This document shows, in pieces, positions 1-8,938 of a stretch of 64,000 bases of DNA (the stretch's first letter is position 1; every line of letters starts with the position of its first letter). Both the position numbers and the translations under genes were made by a program. The stretch is from an uncultured Eubacteriales bacterium (GTDB lineage Bacteria; Bacillota; Clostridia; Oscillospirales; Acutalibacteraceae): the NCBI GenBank assembly GCA_934456435.1, contig CAKSHH010000004.1, forward strand, positions 113,416 to 177,415, in the 5' to 3' direction. The notes beneath the pieces were generated by a model, which searched no databases, had not been told where the DNA came from, and saw only the letters and a list, made by a program, of their open reading frames with translations.

Positions 1-362
1 GTATATCAGGTGTTGACTTGCCGAGAGAGAAGAGAGTCGAAATCGCTCTTACTTATATCTACGGTATCGGTCGTAAAACTGCCGGCGACATTATCGCAGC
101 TACAGGCGTAAATCCTGACATCAGAGTCAAGGATCTGTCGGAAGACGATGTAGCAAAACTGCGTGAGTACATTGACCACAACGTTAAGGTTGAGGGTGAT
201 CTGCGCAGAGAGACCGCTTTTGATATCAAGAGACTTATCGAAATCGGTTGTTATCGTGGCGTACGCCACAGAAAGGGTCTGCCCGTAAGAGGACAGCGCT
301 CAAAGACAAACGCACGTACACGCAAGGGTCCGAAGAAGACTATTGCTAACAAGAAGAAGTAA
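1..362 (+). CDS. rpsM: 30S ribosomal protein S13 (5' end cut by window)
   Basis: This is small-subunit head protein S13, which contacts 5S/L5 bridges and the P-site tRNA. The reading frame is open from base 3 and reads [19 protein letters not shown], so the gene begins a few bases before the window. A TTG at 18 is an internal Leu codon of the conserved GVDLP segment and is not the start. The helix-two-turn-helix core and the basic C-terminal tail ([14 protein letters not shown]) are complete. It is followed 15 bases later by rpsK in the conserved alpha-operon order. Confidence 0.97.
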   Translation, partial: ISGVDLPREKRVEIALTYIYGIGRKTAGDIIAATGVNPDIRVKDLSEDDVAKLREYIDHNVKVEGDLRRETAFDIKRLIEIGCYRGVRHRKGLPVRGQRSKTNARTRKGPKKTIANKKK

Positions 363-377
363 TATAGGAGGGATAAT

Positions 378-785
378 ATGGCACCTAAGGGTTCCGCTAA
401 GAAGGGCACTGCAACACGCAGACGCCGTGAACGTAAGAACATTGAACGCGGCGCAGCTCATATCCAATCCACCTTCAACAATACTATCGTTACAATCAGT
501 GACACACAGGGTAACGCAGTATCATGGGCAAGTGCAGGCGAGATGGGCTTCAGAGGTTCAAAGAAGTCAACTCCGTTCGCAGCTCAGACCGCTGCCGAGA
601 CTGCTGCAAAGATCGCTATCGAGCATGGTATGAAGACAGTTGAGGTTTACGTTAAGGGTCCGGGAGCAGGACGTGAAGCTGCAATCAGAGCATTGCAGAC
701 AGCAGGTTTGGAAGTAAGCCTTATTAAGGATGTTACTCCGATCCCGCACAACGGCTGCCGTCCGCCGAAGAGAAGACGTGTATAA
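378..785 (+). CDS. rpsK: 30S ribosomal protein S11
   Basis: S11 (135 aa) lines the platform of the small subunit, near the Shine-Dalgarno helix and the E site. The family pattern is clear: a basic N-terminus, [45 protein letters not shown], and the terminal [13 protein letters not shown]. An AGGAGG site sits 8 bases before the ATG. It lies between rpsM and rpsD and is co-transcribed with them. Confidence 0.98.
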   Translation: MAPKGSAKKGTATRRRRERKNIERGAAHIQSTFNNTIVTISDTQGNAVSWASAGEMGFRGSKKSTPFAAQTAAETAAKIAIEHGMKTVEVYVKGPGAGREAAIRALQTAGLEVSLIKDVTPIPHNGCRPPKRRRV

Positions 786-810
786 CCTATAATTTCAGGA
801 GGTGTAATTC

Positions 811-1434
811 ATGGCAAGATATACCGGTGCGGTTTGCAAGATGTGCCGCCGCGAGGGTAAGAAGCTTTTCCTTAAGGGTGACAGATGTTACACAGGAAAG
901 TGCGCTTTCGAGCGTCGTTCTTATGCTCCGGGACAGCACGGACAGAGCCGCAAAAAGGTTTCCGAGTATGGTCTCCAGCTTCGCGCAAAGCAGCAGGCTA
1001 AGAGATATTACGGTATTCCGGAAAGTCAGTTCTATAGCTATTTCCTCACGGCTGAGAGAAAGCAGGGCGTTACAGGTACTAACCTTCTCAGAATCTGCGA
1101 AAGCCGTTTGGATAACGTTGTTTACCTTTTGGGTTGGGCAAGCTCAAGAGCAGAAGGCAGACAGCTTGTAACTCATGGTCATTTTAAAGTAAACGGCCGT
1201 AAAGTAAACATTCCTTCATATCTTATGAAGGCCGGCGACGTTGTTGCTATTGCCGACAAGAGCAAAGACAGCGCAAAGATTAAGGCTGTCCTTGAGGCAA
1301 ACGGAGCTCGTCCTGTTCCGCAGTGGCTTGATAAGACCGCTGACACAGAGGCTAAGATCGTAAATCTCCCCGAAAGAGATCAGATCGCTTGTCCTGTTGA
1401 GGAGCAGCTTATCGTCGAGCTTTATTCAAAATAA
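811..1434 (+). CDS. rpsD: 30S ribosomal protein S4, zinc-binding type
   Basis: S4 (207 aa) is a primary 16S rRNA binder that nucleates small-subunit assembly and takes part in decoding fidelity. The N-terminus has CKMC at about residue 9 and CYTGKC at about residue 26, the four-cysteine zinc-binding form of S4. The S4 RNA-binding domain follows ([35 protein letters not shown]). A strong AGGAGGTG site precedes the ATG. In some bacteria S4 is the translational repressor of this operon; no S4 operator was identified here. Confidence 0.98.
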   Translation: MARYTGAVCKMCRREGKKLFLKGDRCYTGKCAFERRSYAPGQHGQSRKKVSEYGLQLRAKQQAKRYYGIPESQFYSYFLTAERKQGVTGTNLLRICESRLDNVVYLLGWASSRAEGRQLVTHGHFKVNGRKVNIPSYLMKAGDVVAIADKSKDSAKIKAVLEANGARPVPQWLDKTADTEAKIVNLPERDQIACPVEEQLIVELYSK

Positions 1435-1473
1435 TAATTAACCGTATACTTAATACAACAAGGAGGGTTTTGA

Positions 1474-2424
1474 ATGATTGGCATAGAAAAACCAAGAATC
1501 GAAACAGCCGATGTTTTACCTGACGGTACTTACGGTAAATTTGTAGTAGAACCTTTGGAGAGAGGCTACGGCACAACTCTGGGCAACAGCCTCAGACGTG
1601 TTCTTCTTTCTTCATTGCCGGGCTACGCAATAACTTCCGTTAAGATTGACGGAATTCTTCACGAGTTTTCAACGATTCCCGGCGTCAAGGAAGACGTTAC
1701 CGAGATCGTTCTGAACTTGAAGAGCGTAATCCTTAAAATTCACGGCGATGGTCCTAAGACCATGTACGTTGATGTTAAAGGTGAAGGTGAAATCACCGCA
1801 GGCTCCTTCAAGACCGATTCCGATGTTGAGATCCTTAATCCCGATCTTCACATCGCATCTCTTGACAGCGACGCTCATGTGGTAATGGAGTTGACCTGCA
1901 GCAACGGCAGGGGCTACGATTCTGCTGAAAGAAATAAGCAGTATCTTCAGCCGCCGATCGGTGTTATCGCAATCGACTCGATCTATTCACCGGTATTAAA
2001 GGTAAATTACACAGTCGAGAACACACGTGTCGGCCAGATAACCGACTATGATAAGCTGACACTTGAAGTGTGGACAAACGGTACTATTTCCGCTAAGGAA
2101 GCCGTTTCTCTGGGCGCCAAGATCCTCAACGAGCATCTCAGTCTTTTCGGAGATCTCTCTGATGAGGCTTTTGAAACTGAGATAATGGTTGAGAAGAGTA
2201 AGAATGGCAAGGAAAAAGTCTTGGAGATGACCATTGAGGAACTTGACCTGTCTGTGCGCTCTTTTAACTGCTTGAAGAGAGCAGGAATCAATACAGTAGA
2301 GGACTTGATCGGTAAGTCCGAAGACGATATGATGAAGGTTCGTAACCTCGGCAGAAAATCACTTGACGAAGTCGTTGCAAAGCTTGCTTCGCTCGGATAT
2401 GATCTTCGCAGAGAGGACGACTGA
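1474..2424 (+). CDS. rpoA: DNA-directed RNA polymerase subunit alpha
   Basis: The alpha subunit (316 aa) dimerises to start assembly of RNA polymerase. The N-terminal domain shows [19 protein letters not shown] and the C-terminal DNA- and activator-binding domain shows [16 protein letters not shown] and [13 protein letters not shown], about residues 250-310. Length is normal for the family. The AAGGAGGG site lies 8 bases before the ATG. It sits between rpsD and rplQ, as usual. Confidence 0.98.
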   Translation: MIGIEKPRIETADVLPDGTYGKFVVEPLERGYGTTLGNSLRRVLLSSLPGYAITSVKIDGILHEFSTIPGVKEDVTEIVLNLKSVILKIHGDGPKTMYVDVKGEGEITAGSFKTDSDVEILNPDLHIASLDSDAHVVMELTCSNGRGYDSAERNKQYLQPPIGVIAIDSIYSPVLKVNYTVENTRVGQITDYDKLTLEVWTNGTISAKEAVSLGAKILNEHLSLFGDLSDEAFETEIMVEKSKNGKEKVLEMTIEELDLSVRSFNCLKRAGINTVEDLIGKSEDDMMKVRNLGRKSLDEVVAKLASLGYDLRREDD

Positions 2425-2480
2425 ACGTCTTAACTGTAATTAAATCAAACAACACACTAACGGTAAAGGAGTGACTTTTA

Positions 2481-2837
2481 ATGCCAGGAGCCAGAAAGCT
2501 TGGAAGAGCAAGTGACCATCGCAAGTCAATGCTCAGAGGCATGGTAACATACCTTTTAGAGAACGGCAGAATAGAGACCACCGTTACGAGAGCAAAGGAA
2601 GTTCGTGCAATGGCCGAGAAAATGATAACCATTGCAAAGGATAACACACTTCATTCAAGAAGACAGGTTTTAGCATACGTTACAAAAGAGGACGTTGTTA
2701 AGAAGCTTTTTGATGAGATTGCTCCGAAATATAAGGACGTAAACGGCGGTTATTGCCGCATTATTAGAACAGGCGCTCGCCGCGGTGATGCTGCTGAAAT
2801 GTGCATTATCGAGCTGGTTGACACCGAGTCTAAATAA
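2481..2837 (+). CDS. rplQ: 50S ribosomal protein L17
   Basis: L17 (118 aa) binds 23S rRNA near the tunnel exit. It starts [18 protein letters not shown], has the [21 protein letters not shown] segment typical of L17, and ends in a short beta strand (CIIELVD). It is the last gene of the ribosomal operon; a hairpin with a U-rich tail follows 24 bases after the stop. AAAGGAG is the ribosome binding site. Confidence 0.97.
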   Translation: MPGARKLGRASDHRKSMLRGMVTYLLENGRIETTVTRAKEVRAMAEKMITIAKDNTLHSRRQVLAYVTKEDVVKKLFDEIAPKYKDVNGGYCRIIRTGARRGDAAEMCIIELVDTESK

Positions 2838-2860
2838 TCAGGTATAAATCCGTATAAATC

Positions 2861-2896
2861 AACGGCAGACACGAAAGTGCCTGCCGTTTAATTTTT
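2861..2896 (+). terminator. Intrinsic terminator of the ribosomal operon
   Basis: An inverted repeat, AACGGCAG...CTGCCGTT, contains an inner ACAC/GTG pairing and a GAAA tetraloop, followed by TTAATTTTTA. It also faces the 3' end of the convergent FMN-binding gene. Confidence 0.8.
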
Positions 2897-2928
2897 ACTT
2901 TGAATTTTTATTATCTATAAAATAAATT

Positions 2929-3369
2929 TTATTTTATAATCATCTTAACAACGGAAAACAGAATGGGAATCATGTTCAGAATAATTGAAATTGTGGTTTT
3001 TAAAAGCCCCGGAAGTTCTTTGGAGTCAAGTCCTGCCTGAGAAAGAGCATCATTGACCGCGGTTATAATTGCATTGCTGCTTTTTGTTGCACCGGTAACA
3101 GCTTCAACGTCCGTGCTGTTCTTTTCTATTATTTCATCAATCAAAACTGACGCCTGTTTCCAAAAGTGCGGCGTTTCTCTTTGTGATACAACATCAATTG
3201 AAACAATTTTTTCGTTATCAACGGAAACAGCCAAAACGACATCACCATATTTACCCTTTCCGCTTCCCTCGTAGGTGCCGCTTCTGTAATAAGCAAATGC
3301 TCCGAATGACAAAAGGGAAACAATCAGCAACACCGCAATAGAAACAAAAAGAAATTTCTTGACTTTCAT
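2929..3369 (-). CDS. Membrane-anchored FMN-binding domain protein
   Basis: The 146-aa protein has an N-terminal signal anchor (about residues 5-27) followed by YRSGTYEGSGKGKYGDVVLAVSVDN and EAVTGATKSSNAI. In FMN-binding proteins of the RnfG/NqrC kind, the T/S of an SGAT-like motif takes FMN covalently; here the motif is VTGATKSS. The domain would face outside the cell. A C-terminal hydrophobic stretch (about residues 125-145) could be a second membrane segment. It probably takes part in extracytoplasmic electron transfer, but the partner is not visible. Its ribosome binding site is GGAGGTATACTATG. Confidence 0.8.
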   Translation of the reverse strand: MKVKKFLFVSIAVLLIVSLLSFGAFAYYRSGTYEGSGKGKYGDVVLAVSVDNEKIVSIDVVSQRETPHFWKQASVLIDEIIEKNSTDVEAVTGATKSSNAIITAVNDALSQAGLDSKELPGLLKTTISIILNMIPILFSVVKMIIK

Positions 3370-3384
3370 AGTATACCTCCTTTA

Positions 3385-3400
3385 GTTAGCGACCGCTAAC
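3385..3400. promoter_or_regulatory. Palindromic operator-like site before the FMN-binding gene
   Basis: GTTAGCGACCGCTAAC is a near-perfect palindrome: GTTAGCG and CGCTAAC arms around a 2-base centre. Symmetry extends outward to TT.GTTAGCG..CGCTAAC.AA. It covers the expected transcription start of the promoter at 3409-3437, the position of a repressor site. The shape is typical of TetR-family operators; no TetR gene is present in the window. Confidence 0.6.
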
Positions 3401-3408
3401 CAACAAGC

Positions 3409-3437
3409 AGTATAGTCCATCAATATGAATATGTCAA
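3409..3437 (-). promoter_or_regulatory. Sigma-A promoter of the FMN-binding gene
   Basis: On the minus strand, TTGACA (3437-3432) and TATACT (3414-3409) are separated by 17 bases. The start codon follows about 40 bases downstream, with the palindrome in between. Confidence 0.8.
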
Positions 3438-3488
3438 GAAAAAAATAAGGAGCTGCGCTAATTTGCGGCAGCTCCGTTTCGCTTATAA

Positions 3489-3797
3489 TTATTTAATTTT
3501 GTGTCCTCTGACTTTAATATTGCCCACAAACGGAAGCTTTGCTGTTCCCGTTACCGTGTCTCCGTCAAAAACGGCGGTGATCGGAATCTTTTTGCCCTTG
3601 AAAAGTTCGCATTGTGCCGTTGCGGTGAGAGTATTGCCGTTTTCCTCTACGTCGTCAATTATAATTTCAGGGACGCTTTCGCCGATAACCTCAAATTTAA
3701 AATCATATTTACCGTCGGTGTAACTGATTGCTGCGCGTCCTGTTCCGCTGAAAAACATTGTATTTACCGATGCTTCCCATGTTCCGATTCCTATCAT
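3489..3797 (-). CDS. Small conserved-looking protein of unknown function
   Basis: The protein has 102 aa if it starts at the ATG at 3797 (MIGIGTWEASVNTMFFSG), chosen because AACGGAGAA lies 5-8 bases upstream. An in-frame start at 3851 would put the promoter inside the gene. It has no signal peptide or membrane segment. It looks all-beta, with alternating hydrophobic residues and Gly/Asp turns (GKYDFKFEVIG, GNTLTATAQCELFKGKK, VFDGDTVTGTAKLP). I do not recognise a named family. It is a single-gene unit, divergent from the exopolysaccharide operon. Confidence 0.65.
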   Translation of the reverse strand: MIGIGTWEASVNTMFFSGTGRAAISYTDGKYDFKFEVIGESVPEIIIDDVEENGNTLTATAQCELFKGKKIPITAVFDGDTVTGTAKLPFVGNIKVRGHKIK

Positions 3798-3822
3798 ATT
3801 TTTTCTCCGTTCATTTTTTATA

Positions 3823-3851
3823 AGAGTATCACAAATTGAAAACTCTGTCAA
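3823..3851 (-). promoter_or_regulatory. Putative promoter of the small unknown gene
   Basis: TTGACA (3851-3846), 17-base spacer and TACTCT (3828-3823) on the minus strand. The -35 is perfect; the -10 is weaker but is preceded by TGTGA. Confidence 0.5.
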
Positions 3852-3941
3852 TATGAGCTGTTTTATTGTTCATTTTAAGAGAAAAAAGTGAAAAAGGACA
3901 TAATTTACAGAAAAGCAAATATAATATAAATGCTGTTTACC

Positions 3942-3970
3942 TTGACTTTATTGTTTTTTTATATTAAAAT
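3942..3970 (+). promoter_or_regulatory. Promoter of the exopolysaccharide operon
   Basis: TTGACT, 17 bases, TAAAAT, lying about 70 bases before the GTG start of the first operon gene. The leader contains the direct repeat GTCGAAAGTCGAAA and has no terminator hairpin. Confidence 0.6.
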
Positions 3971-4038
3971 ATTAAAGAGTATATTAGGGGTATAGTCGAA
4001 AGTCGAAAGAATATAATGTCCATTTGGAGGGCAGTAAT

Positions 4039-5913
4039 GTGAAAAAAGTTGATTTAAAAAGCGCATTTATGAAGAGCCTGATAATGATACTGTATGACAT
4101 TTTTGCGGTGAACCTTTCTTATTTCCTTGTAATGATCATCGGTAACGGTCAGAACAGCACAGAAGCTTTCTTACAAAGATCAATACCGGTTACGGCAGTT
4201 TTTATAACGCTTTATTATGCCTTTCGCGTTTATTCGAGTATGTGGCAATATGCCGGGCTCAGAGAGGTGTTTAACATTGTTATTGCCACGGTTATAGGCG
4301 GAATTTCAAGCGTGGCGATAGACCTTATTATGTCAAGTCTCGGCTTTGCGGCAAACAGCCTTAAAAACGGATGCTTTGACGCTTCTTTCTATCTGTTTGG
4401 CACCCTTGTGGCTGTCCTTCTCGTGGCAGGTATGAGAATCGGCTACCGCCTTGTGCGAAGATATTACCGAGAGGGCGCACTCAAAAGAGATGAAAAGCTT
4501 GACCGTGTTATGATTGTCGGCGCAGGAGACATGGGCATGATAATCATTAACGAGCTTGAGGTCAACAACTACTCAAAGGGCAAGCCGATAATCGCAGTTG
4601 ACGATAATCCTATGAAAGTCGGAAAAAGAATCAGGAATATTCCGGTTAAGGGAACCTGCGACCAGATACCCGAACTTGCTAAGAAATATAATATTGACAC
4701 AATAATTCTTTGTCTTCCCTCGGTCAGAAACGAAAGACAGACAGAGATACTTCGCATTGCCGTTAAAACAGGCTGTAAGCTTAAAACCTCGCCCAGTCTT
4801 CTTGAAATGACGGACAGCACGCAGGGTGGACGTATTCGTGATGTCAACATTACGGATCTTCTTTCTCGTCCGGAGGTTGAGCTTAACAAGGATGTTTGCA
4901 GCTACCTCGGCGATCAGGTGGTTCTTGTTACGGGCGGCGGCGGTTCGATAGGAAGCGAAATATGCCGTCAGGTATCGCGTTATCACCCGAAGAAAATTGT
5001 TATATTCGATATTTATGAAAACAGTGCGTATATTTTAAAGAAACAGCTTGACGCTTTTCACAGGGGCAATCCCGAAATAGATATAAGAATCGGATCGGTT
5101 CGCGACGAGAAGAGACTCAGGGAAATTTTTGATGAATTTCATCCGACAGTTGTTTTCCATGCCGCCGCGCATAAGCACGTTCCTCTTATGGAGGACAGTC
5201 CGGTCGAGGCAGTAAAAAACAATGTTTTCGGCACGATAAATGTTGCCAAAATCGCGATTGAATACGGAGTAAAACGCTTCGTAAATATTTCTTCGGACAA
5301 GGCTGTCAATCCGGCAAATGTTATGGGTGCAACAAAGAGAATCACCGAGATGATTGTTCAGTATTTTGAACGCAAATGCCAAAACAGCACGATTTTTGCC
5401 GCGGTGCGTTTCGGAAATGTGCTCGGCTCAAACGGAAGCGTTATTCCGATTTTTACCGAGCAGATAAAGAACGGCGGACCCGTCACGGTAACTCACCCCG
5501 AAATCACGAGATACTTTATGACAATTCCCGAAGCGGCTCAGCTTGTTGTTCAGGCCGGAGGTCTTGCAAAGGGCGGAGAAATATTTGTTCTCGACATGGG
5601 CGAACCCGTAAAGGTAATAACCCTTGCGGAGAACCTTATTATGCTTTCGGGATACAAACCGTACACGGAAATTGAAATTAAGTTTACGGGTCTTCGTCCG
5701 GGAGAGAAGCTTTATGAAGAGCTTGTCCTGGAGGAAGAAAACAGCGAAAGAAAAATGACTGCAAACAATAAAATATTTGTTACAAAGCCGGTGGAAATGG
5801 ACGACACCCTCTTCAAGCAGGAAATTAACAACCTCAGGACCGCCGACGAAAATAATGTAAGAAGTATTCTGAAAACTATTGTACCGAACTATATTGAACC
5901 TGAAAAAAACTGA
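4039..5913 (+). CDS. UDP-sugar 4,6-dehydratase, membrane-bound PglF/WbpM/CapD type
   Basis: This enzyme converts a UDP-HexNAc to a 4-keto-6-deoxy sugar, the first step of bacillosamine/QuiNAc-type sugar synthesis. The GTG at 4039 is chosen because GGAGG lies 8 bases upstream; TTG 4024 overlaps that site. It has 624 aa: about four N-terminal membrane helices (residues 12-140), a first Rossmann-like domain (MIVGAGDMGM), then an SDR domain with VTGGGGSIGSE, VFHAAAHKHVPLME, ISSDKAVNP and MGATK. The usual SDR YxxxK is MxxxK, as expected for this dehydratase family. It heads the operon, and a DegT aminotransferase at its far end could use its product. Confidence 0.92.
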   Translation: MKKVDLKSAFMKSLIMILYDIFAVNLSYFLVMIIGNGQNSTEAFLQRSIPVTAVFITLYYAFRVYSSMWQYAGLREVFNIVIATVIGGISSVAIDLIMSSLGFAANSLKNGCFDASFYLFGTLVAVLLVAGMRIGYRLVRRYYREGALKRDEKLDRVMIVGAGDMGMIIINELEVNNYSKGKPIIAVDDNPMKVGKRIRNIPVKGTCDQIPELAKKYNIDTIILCLPSVRNERQTEILRIAVKTGCKLKTSPSLLEMTDSTQGGRIRDVNITDLLSRPEVELNKDVCSYLGDQVVLVTGGGGSIGSEICRQVSRYHPKKIVIFDIYENSAYILKKQLDAFHRGNPEIDIRIGSVRDEKRLREIFDEFHPTVVFHAAAHKHVPLMEDSPVEAVKNNVFGTINVAKIAIEYGVKRFVNISSDKAVNPANVMGATKRITEMIVQYFERKCQNSTIFAAVRFGNVLGSNGSVIPIFTEQIKNGGPVTVTHPEITRYFMTIPEAAQLVVQAGGLAKGGEIFVLDMGEPVKVITLAENLIMLSGYKPYTEIEIKFTGLRPGEKLYEELVLEEENSERKMTANNKIFVTKPVEMDDTLFKQEINNLRTADENNVRSILKTIVPNYIEPEKN

Positions 5914-5929
5914 TGAAAAGGTGAAGCTC

Positions 5930-6550
5930 TTGTATAGGTATGTGAAAAGAACTGCGGATTTTACCGTCGCATTGCTGATGCTGACGGTTCTTTCGCCGTT
6001 AATGCTTATATCTGCCTGTTTGATTGCGGTAAACCGCGACGGTCCGATATTGTTTAAACAAAAACGGCCCGGAAAAAACGGAAAGATTTTTACGGTGTAT
6101 AAATTCAGAACCATGTCGACCAAGACGCACGACAAGGACGGTAATGAGCTGAGCGACTTTGAGAGAATGACGGGAATCGGCAAATTTCTGAGAAAGACAA
6201 GTATTGACGAACTCCCTCAGCTTTTAAATATTCTCAAGGGCGATATGAGCTTCATCGGTCCGCGTCCGCTTCTTCCGGAATATCTTGAGCTGTATACCGA
6301 CGAGCAGATGCGCCGCCATAATGTTTTGCCCGGAATTTCCGGCTGGGCACAGGTGAACGGAAGAAACACATTGACGTGGGAAGAAAAATTTACATACGAT
6401 GTTTATTATGTTGACCATTACGGTTTCAAGATGGATATGAAAATCTTTTTTAAAACCATTGCCAATGTTATCCGCCAGGACGGAATTAACAGCGGAAATG
6501 AAAATACCATGGAAAAATTTAAGGGCAGTAAGATTCCTGAAAATGTCTGA
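5930..6550 (+). CDS. Undecaprenyl-phosphate sugar phosphotransferase (PglC/WcaJ catalytic type)
   Basis: It is the initiating transferase of polysaccharide synthesis, moving a sugar-1-phosphate from UDP-sugar to undecaprenyl phosphate. It contains only the catalytic domain (206 aa), like PglC: a re-entrant membrane helix (residues 9-30), DGPILFKQKRPGKNGK, FTVYKFRTM, the catalytic Asp-Glu in SIDELPQLLN, FIGPRPLLPEY and PGISGWAQVNGRN. The start is uncertain. TTG 5930 is preferred because AAGGTGA lies 6 bases upstream; GTG 5921 is possible. It lies 16 bases after the dehydratase, whose product is its likely substrate. Confidence 0.9.
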   Translation: MYRYVKRTADFTVALLMLTVLSPLMLISACLIAVNRDGPILFKQKRPGKNGKIFTVYKFRTMSTKTHDKDGNELSDFERMTGIGKFLRKTSIDELPQLLNILKGDMSFIGPRPLLPEYLELYTDEQMRRHNVLPGISGWAQVNGRNTLTWEEKFTYDVYYVDHYGFKMDMKIFFKTIANVIRQDGINSGNENTMEKFKGSKIPENV

Positions 6551-6581
6551 ATCGTGCTAACCCGTGAAAGGATGTTTCGCA

Positions 6582-7694
6582 ATGAAAAAAATACTTTTTG
6601 TAGCAACCGTTGCGGAACATTTTTATTATTTTCATCTTCCGTGCTTTAAGTTTTTCAAAGAGATGGGATGGCAGGTCGATGTTGCCTGTCACGGCGATCG
6701 GGAACTCCCGTACTGTGACAACAGATATAAAATATCAATAGAACGTTCTCCGGCGGATAAGAGAAATCTGCAAGCATATCGGGAACTGAAAAGAATAATC
6801 AAAGAGAATCATTACGACATTGTTCATTGCCACACTCCCATGGGCGGCATACTTGCGAGACTTGCCGCGCGGAGCGAAAGAAAGCGCGGAACAAAGGTAA
6901 TTTACACGGCGCACGGCTTTCATTTTTATAAAGGGGCGCCCAAGCTTAACTGGGCAGTATATTATCCGATTGAGCTGGTTATGTCATCAATTACCGATTG
7001 CCTTATCACAATAAACGATGAGGATTATCTTTTCGCAAAGAAGTATCTTTTGGCAAAGGAAACAGTTAAGGTAAACGGAGTAGGATACAATAGCGACAGA
7101 TTTTATAAAATTTCCTCTGATAAAAAAAAGAAGCTGCGTAAAGAAAAAGGATATTCCGAGGACGAAAAACTTTTGATTTATGTGGCGGAGATGAATGCAA
7201 ACAAAAATCAGGGAATGCTGCTGCTTGCACTCAAAGAGATATTGAAAAAAGAAAAAAATGTCCGGCTTCTAATCGTCGGCGCGGACAACTTCGGCGGGAA
7301 ATACATTGAGCTTGCTAAGGAGCTGGGTATAGCGGAACAGGTTGATTTCCCGGGTCACAGAGACGATGCGTGCGATTTGGTACATATAAGCGATATTGCC
7401 GTCGGTTCAAGCCTGAGAGAGGGCTTGCCGGTTAATGTTATGGAGGCTCTTGCTTGCGGTCTGCCGGTTATTCTTTCTGATAACCGAGGACACCGAGCTC
7501 TCTGCAAAAACGGATACAACGGTTATGTTGTCATGCCGAATGATTATGAAGCTATGGCGCAAAAAACGCTCTCTCTTTTGACCGACGAAAGGCTTTATTC
7601 GGAAATGTCCGAGAACGCTGCGGAATTTGTAAAACCTTATGCAAAGGAAAACGTAATTGTTGAACTGAAAGAAATTTATGAAAAATATATGTAA
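6582..7694 (+). CDS. Glycosyltransferase family 4
   Basis: A 370-aa GT-B fold transferase. The acceptor-side domain starts MKKILFVATVAEHFYYFHLPC and contains VHCHTPMGGILARL and IYTAHGFHFY. The nucleotide-sugar side carries GSSLREGLPVNVMEALACGLPVI, the EX7E donor-binding segment. This matches EpsD/CapM-like enzymes that add the second or third sugar of a lipid-linked repeat unit. ATG 6582 is chosen over an in-frame GTG at 6564 because AAAGGATG lies in between. Confidence 0.9.
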   Translation: MKKILFVATVAEHFYYFHLPCFKFFKEMGWQVDVACHGDRELPYCDNRYKISIERSPADKRNLQAYRELKRIIKENHYDIVHCHTPMGGILARLAARSERKRGTKVIYTAHGFHFYKGAPKLNWAVYYPIELVMSSITDCLITINDEDYLFAKKYLLAKETVKVNGVGYNSDRFYKISSDKKKKLRKEKGYSEDEKLLIYVAEMNANKNQGMLLLALKEILKKEKNVRLLIVGADNFGGKYIELAKELGIAEQVDFPGHRDDACDLVHISDIAVGSSLREGLPVNVMEALACGLPVILSDNRGHRALCKNGYNGYVVMPNDYEAMAQKTLSLLTDERLYSEMSENAAEFVKPYAKENVIVELKEIYEKYM

Positions 7695-7730
7695 GAAAGT
7701 CAGACTTTCTTTCGTATGGGAAGGCACGGA

Positions 7731-8873
7731 ATGATTAACTTTGATTTTGATTTCTATGAAATAGTGATCTGGGTTGCGACAATCGCCCTGTGCCTTATTG
7801 CAGTAGCGTCAAGGTCATTCCCTCTTAAGGCAAGGGGCGGATTGGGACAGCCGCTGCCGAATCCTATCGCGTTGATATTACCTGTTGTTTTTTATACCGC
7901 ATTCGCAGGCCTCAGAAAGACAATTGGTGATACATATTATTATATGTACTCATTTGAACTCATGCCTGATGAAAATGAAGTAGATGTTCAACTGATTCTT
8001 GATGGAAATTCGTTTGGTTTTATACAAAACATAATAAGAAACTGTACCGACGATCCTCAATGGCTGATTTTAATATGTTCAATTATTGGTATAGTTCCTC
8101 CGCTGATTATTCTTTATAAATATTCGGCTCCGTACGATCTGGCTCTTTATATGTTTGTTACATACGGGTATCTCGGCGGCATGATGGACGGAATGAGACA
8201 ATATATGGCGGCTTCTTTCGTGCTTCTCGGAACACGTTTTTTGTTTTCAAAGAAAAAGAGTTCTTTCTTAAAATATGCGATTTTTGTCCTGCTTGCCTAT
8301 ACTATACACAGCAGCGCAATTATAATGCTGGTTGTATTTTTTGTTGTCCGGCGAAAGGCATGGAAAAGAAGTTCATATATAATTATTTTAGGAAGTTTGG
8401 TCATTACAATGGCGTTTGACAAAATTCTTCCGTCTTTCCTTACTGTGCTGGAGGATACGAGTTATTCGGTGTATGCGACAAACGGATGGTTTATGGATGA
8501 CCGTGTCGGCGGAAGCAATGCGTTCAGAGTCATAGCAACCGTTGCCCCGATTATTGTTGCGTATTTTAACAAGGATCGTATGCGTCAGCTCGGACATATA
8601 GGAGATATTCTTATAAACCTTGCTTTCCTTAATACTGCGATATACATTTTTTCCACATACAACTGGATTTTTGCGCGACTTGCGATTTATTTGTCGATTT
8701 ATTATATTATCCTCACTGTTTGGGTGGTAAGCTATGCGGTAAAGCCAAAGGACAGAATGATATATATGAGCGGACTTGTAATAATGTATTTCTTGTACTC
8801 AAGATTTATTGCATATCAGATATATATGTATCAATCAAATTACTTTCTTCCGGGAAGAAGATTGTTCAGATAA
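7731..8873 (+). CDS. EpsG/Wzy-like polysaccharide polymerase (membrane)
   Basis: A 380-aa integral membrane protein with about ten hydrophobic segments. It shows the EpsG-family pattern FAGLRKTIGDTYYY near residue 60 and GMRQYMAASFVLLG near residue 150. EpsG/Wzy proteins polymerise lipid-linked repeat units on the outer face of the membrane. The start at 7731 follows GGGAAGGC; the upstream ATG at 7716 has no ribosome binding site. No Wzx-type flippase is recognisable next to it. A small hairpin without U-tract (8891-8908) separates it from the next gene. Confidence 0.82.
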   Translation: MINFDFDFYEIVIWVATIALCLIAVASRSFPLKARGGLGQPLPNPIALILPVVFYTAFAGLRKTIGDTYYYMYSFELMPDENEVDVQLILDGNSFGFIQNIIRNCTDDPQWLILICSIIGIVPPLIILYKYSAPYDLALYMFVTYGYLGGMMDGMRQYMAASFVLLGTRFLFSKKKSSFLKYAIFVLLAYTIHSSAIIMLVVFFVVRRKAWKRSSYIIILGSLVITMAFDKILPSFLTVLEDTSYSVYATNGWFMDDRVGGSNAFRVIATVAPIIVAYFNKDRMRQLGHIGDILINLAFLNTAIYIFSTYNWIFARLAIYLSIYYIILTVWVVSYAVKPKDRMIYMSGLVIMYFLYSRFIAYQIYMYQSNYFLPGRRLFR

Positions 8874-8938
8874 AATCTTACTGTGCAATTCTCACACTAA
8901 GTTGTGAGGTATTGCCTTAAAAAGGACTTGTTACAGCA

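Noticed and set aside
5428..6183. 251-codon open frame antisense to the dehydratase and sugar transferase genes
   Set aside because: It lies opposite two well-supported genes, has no ribosome binding site and encodes a low-complexity, cysteine/phenylalanine-rich product.
8891..8908. CTCACA/TGTGAG hairpin between the polymerase and pyruvyl transferase genes
   Set aside because: Six-base stem with no U-tract; too weak to call a terminator or regulator.
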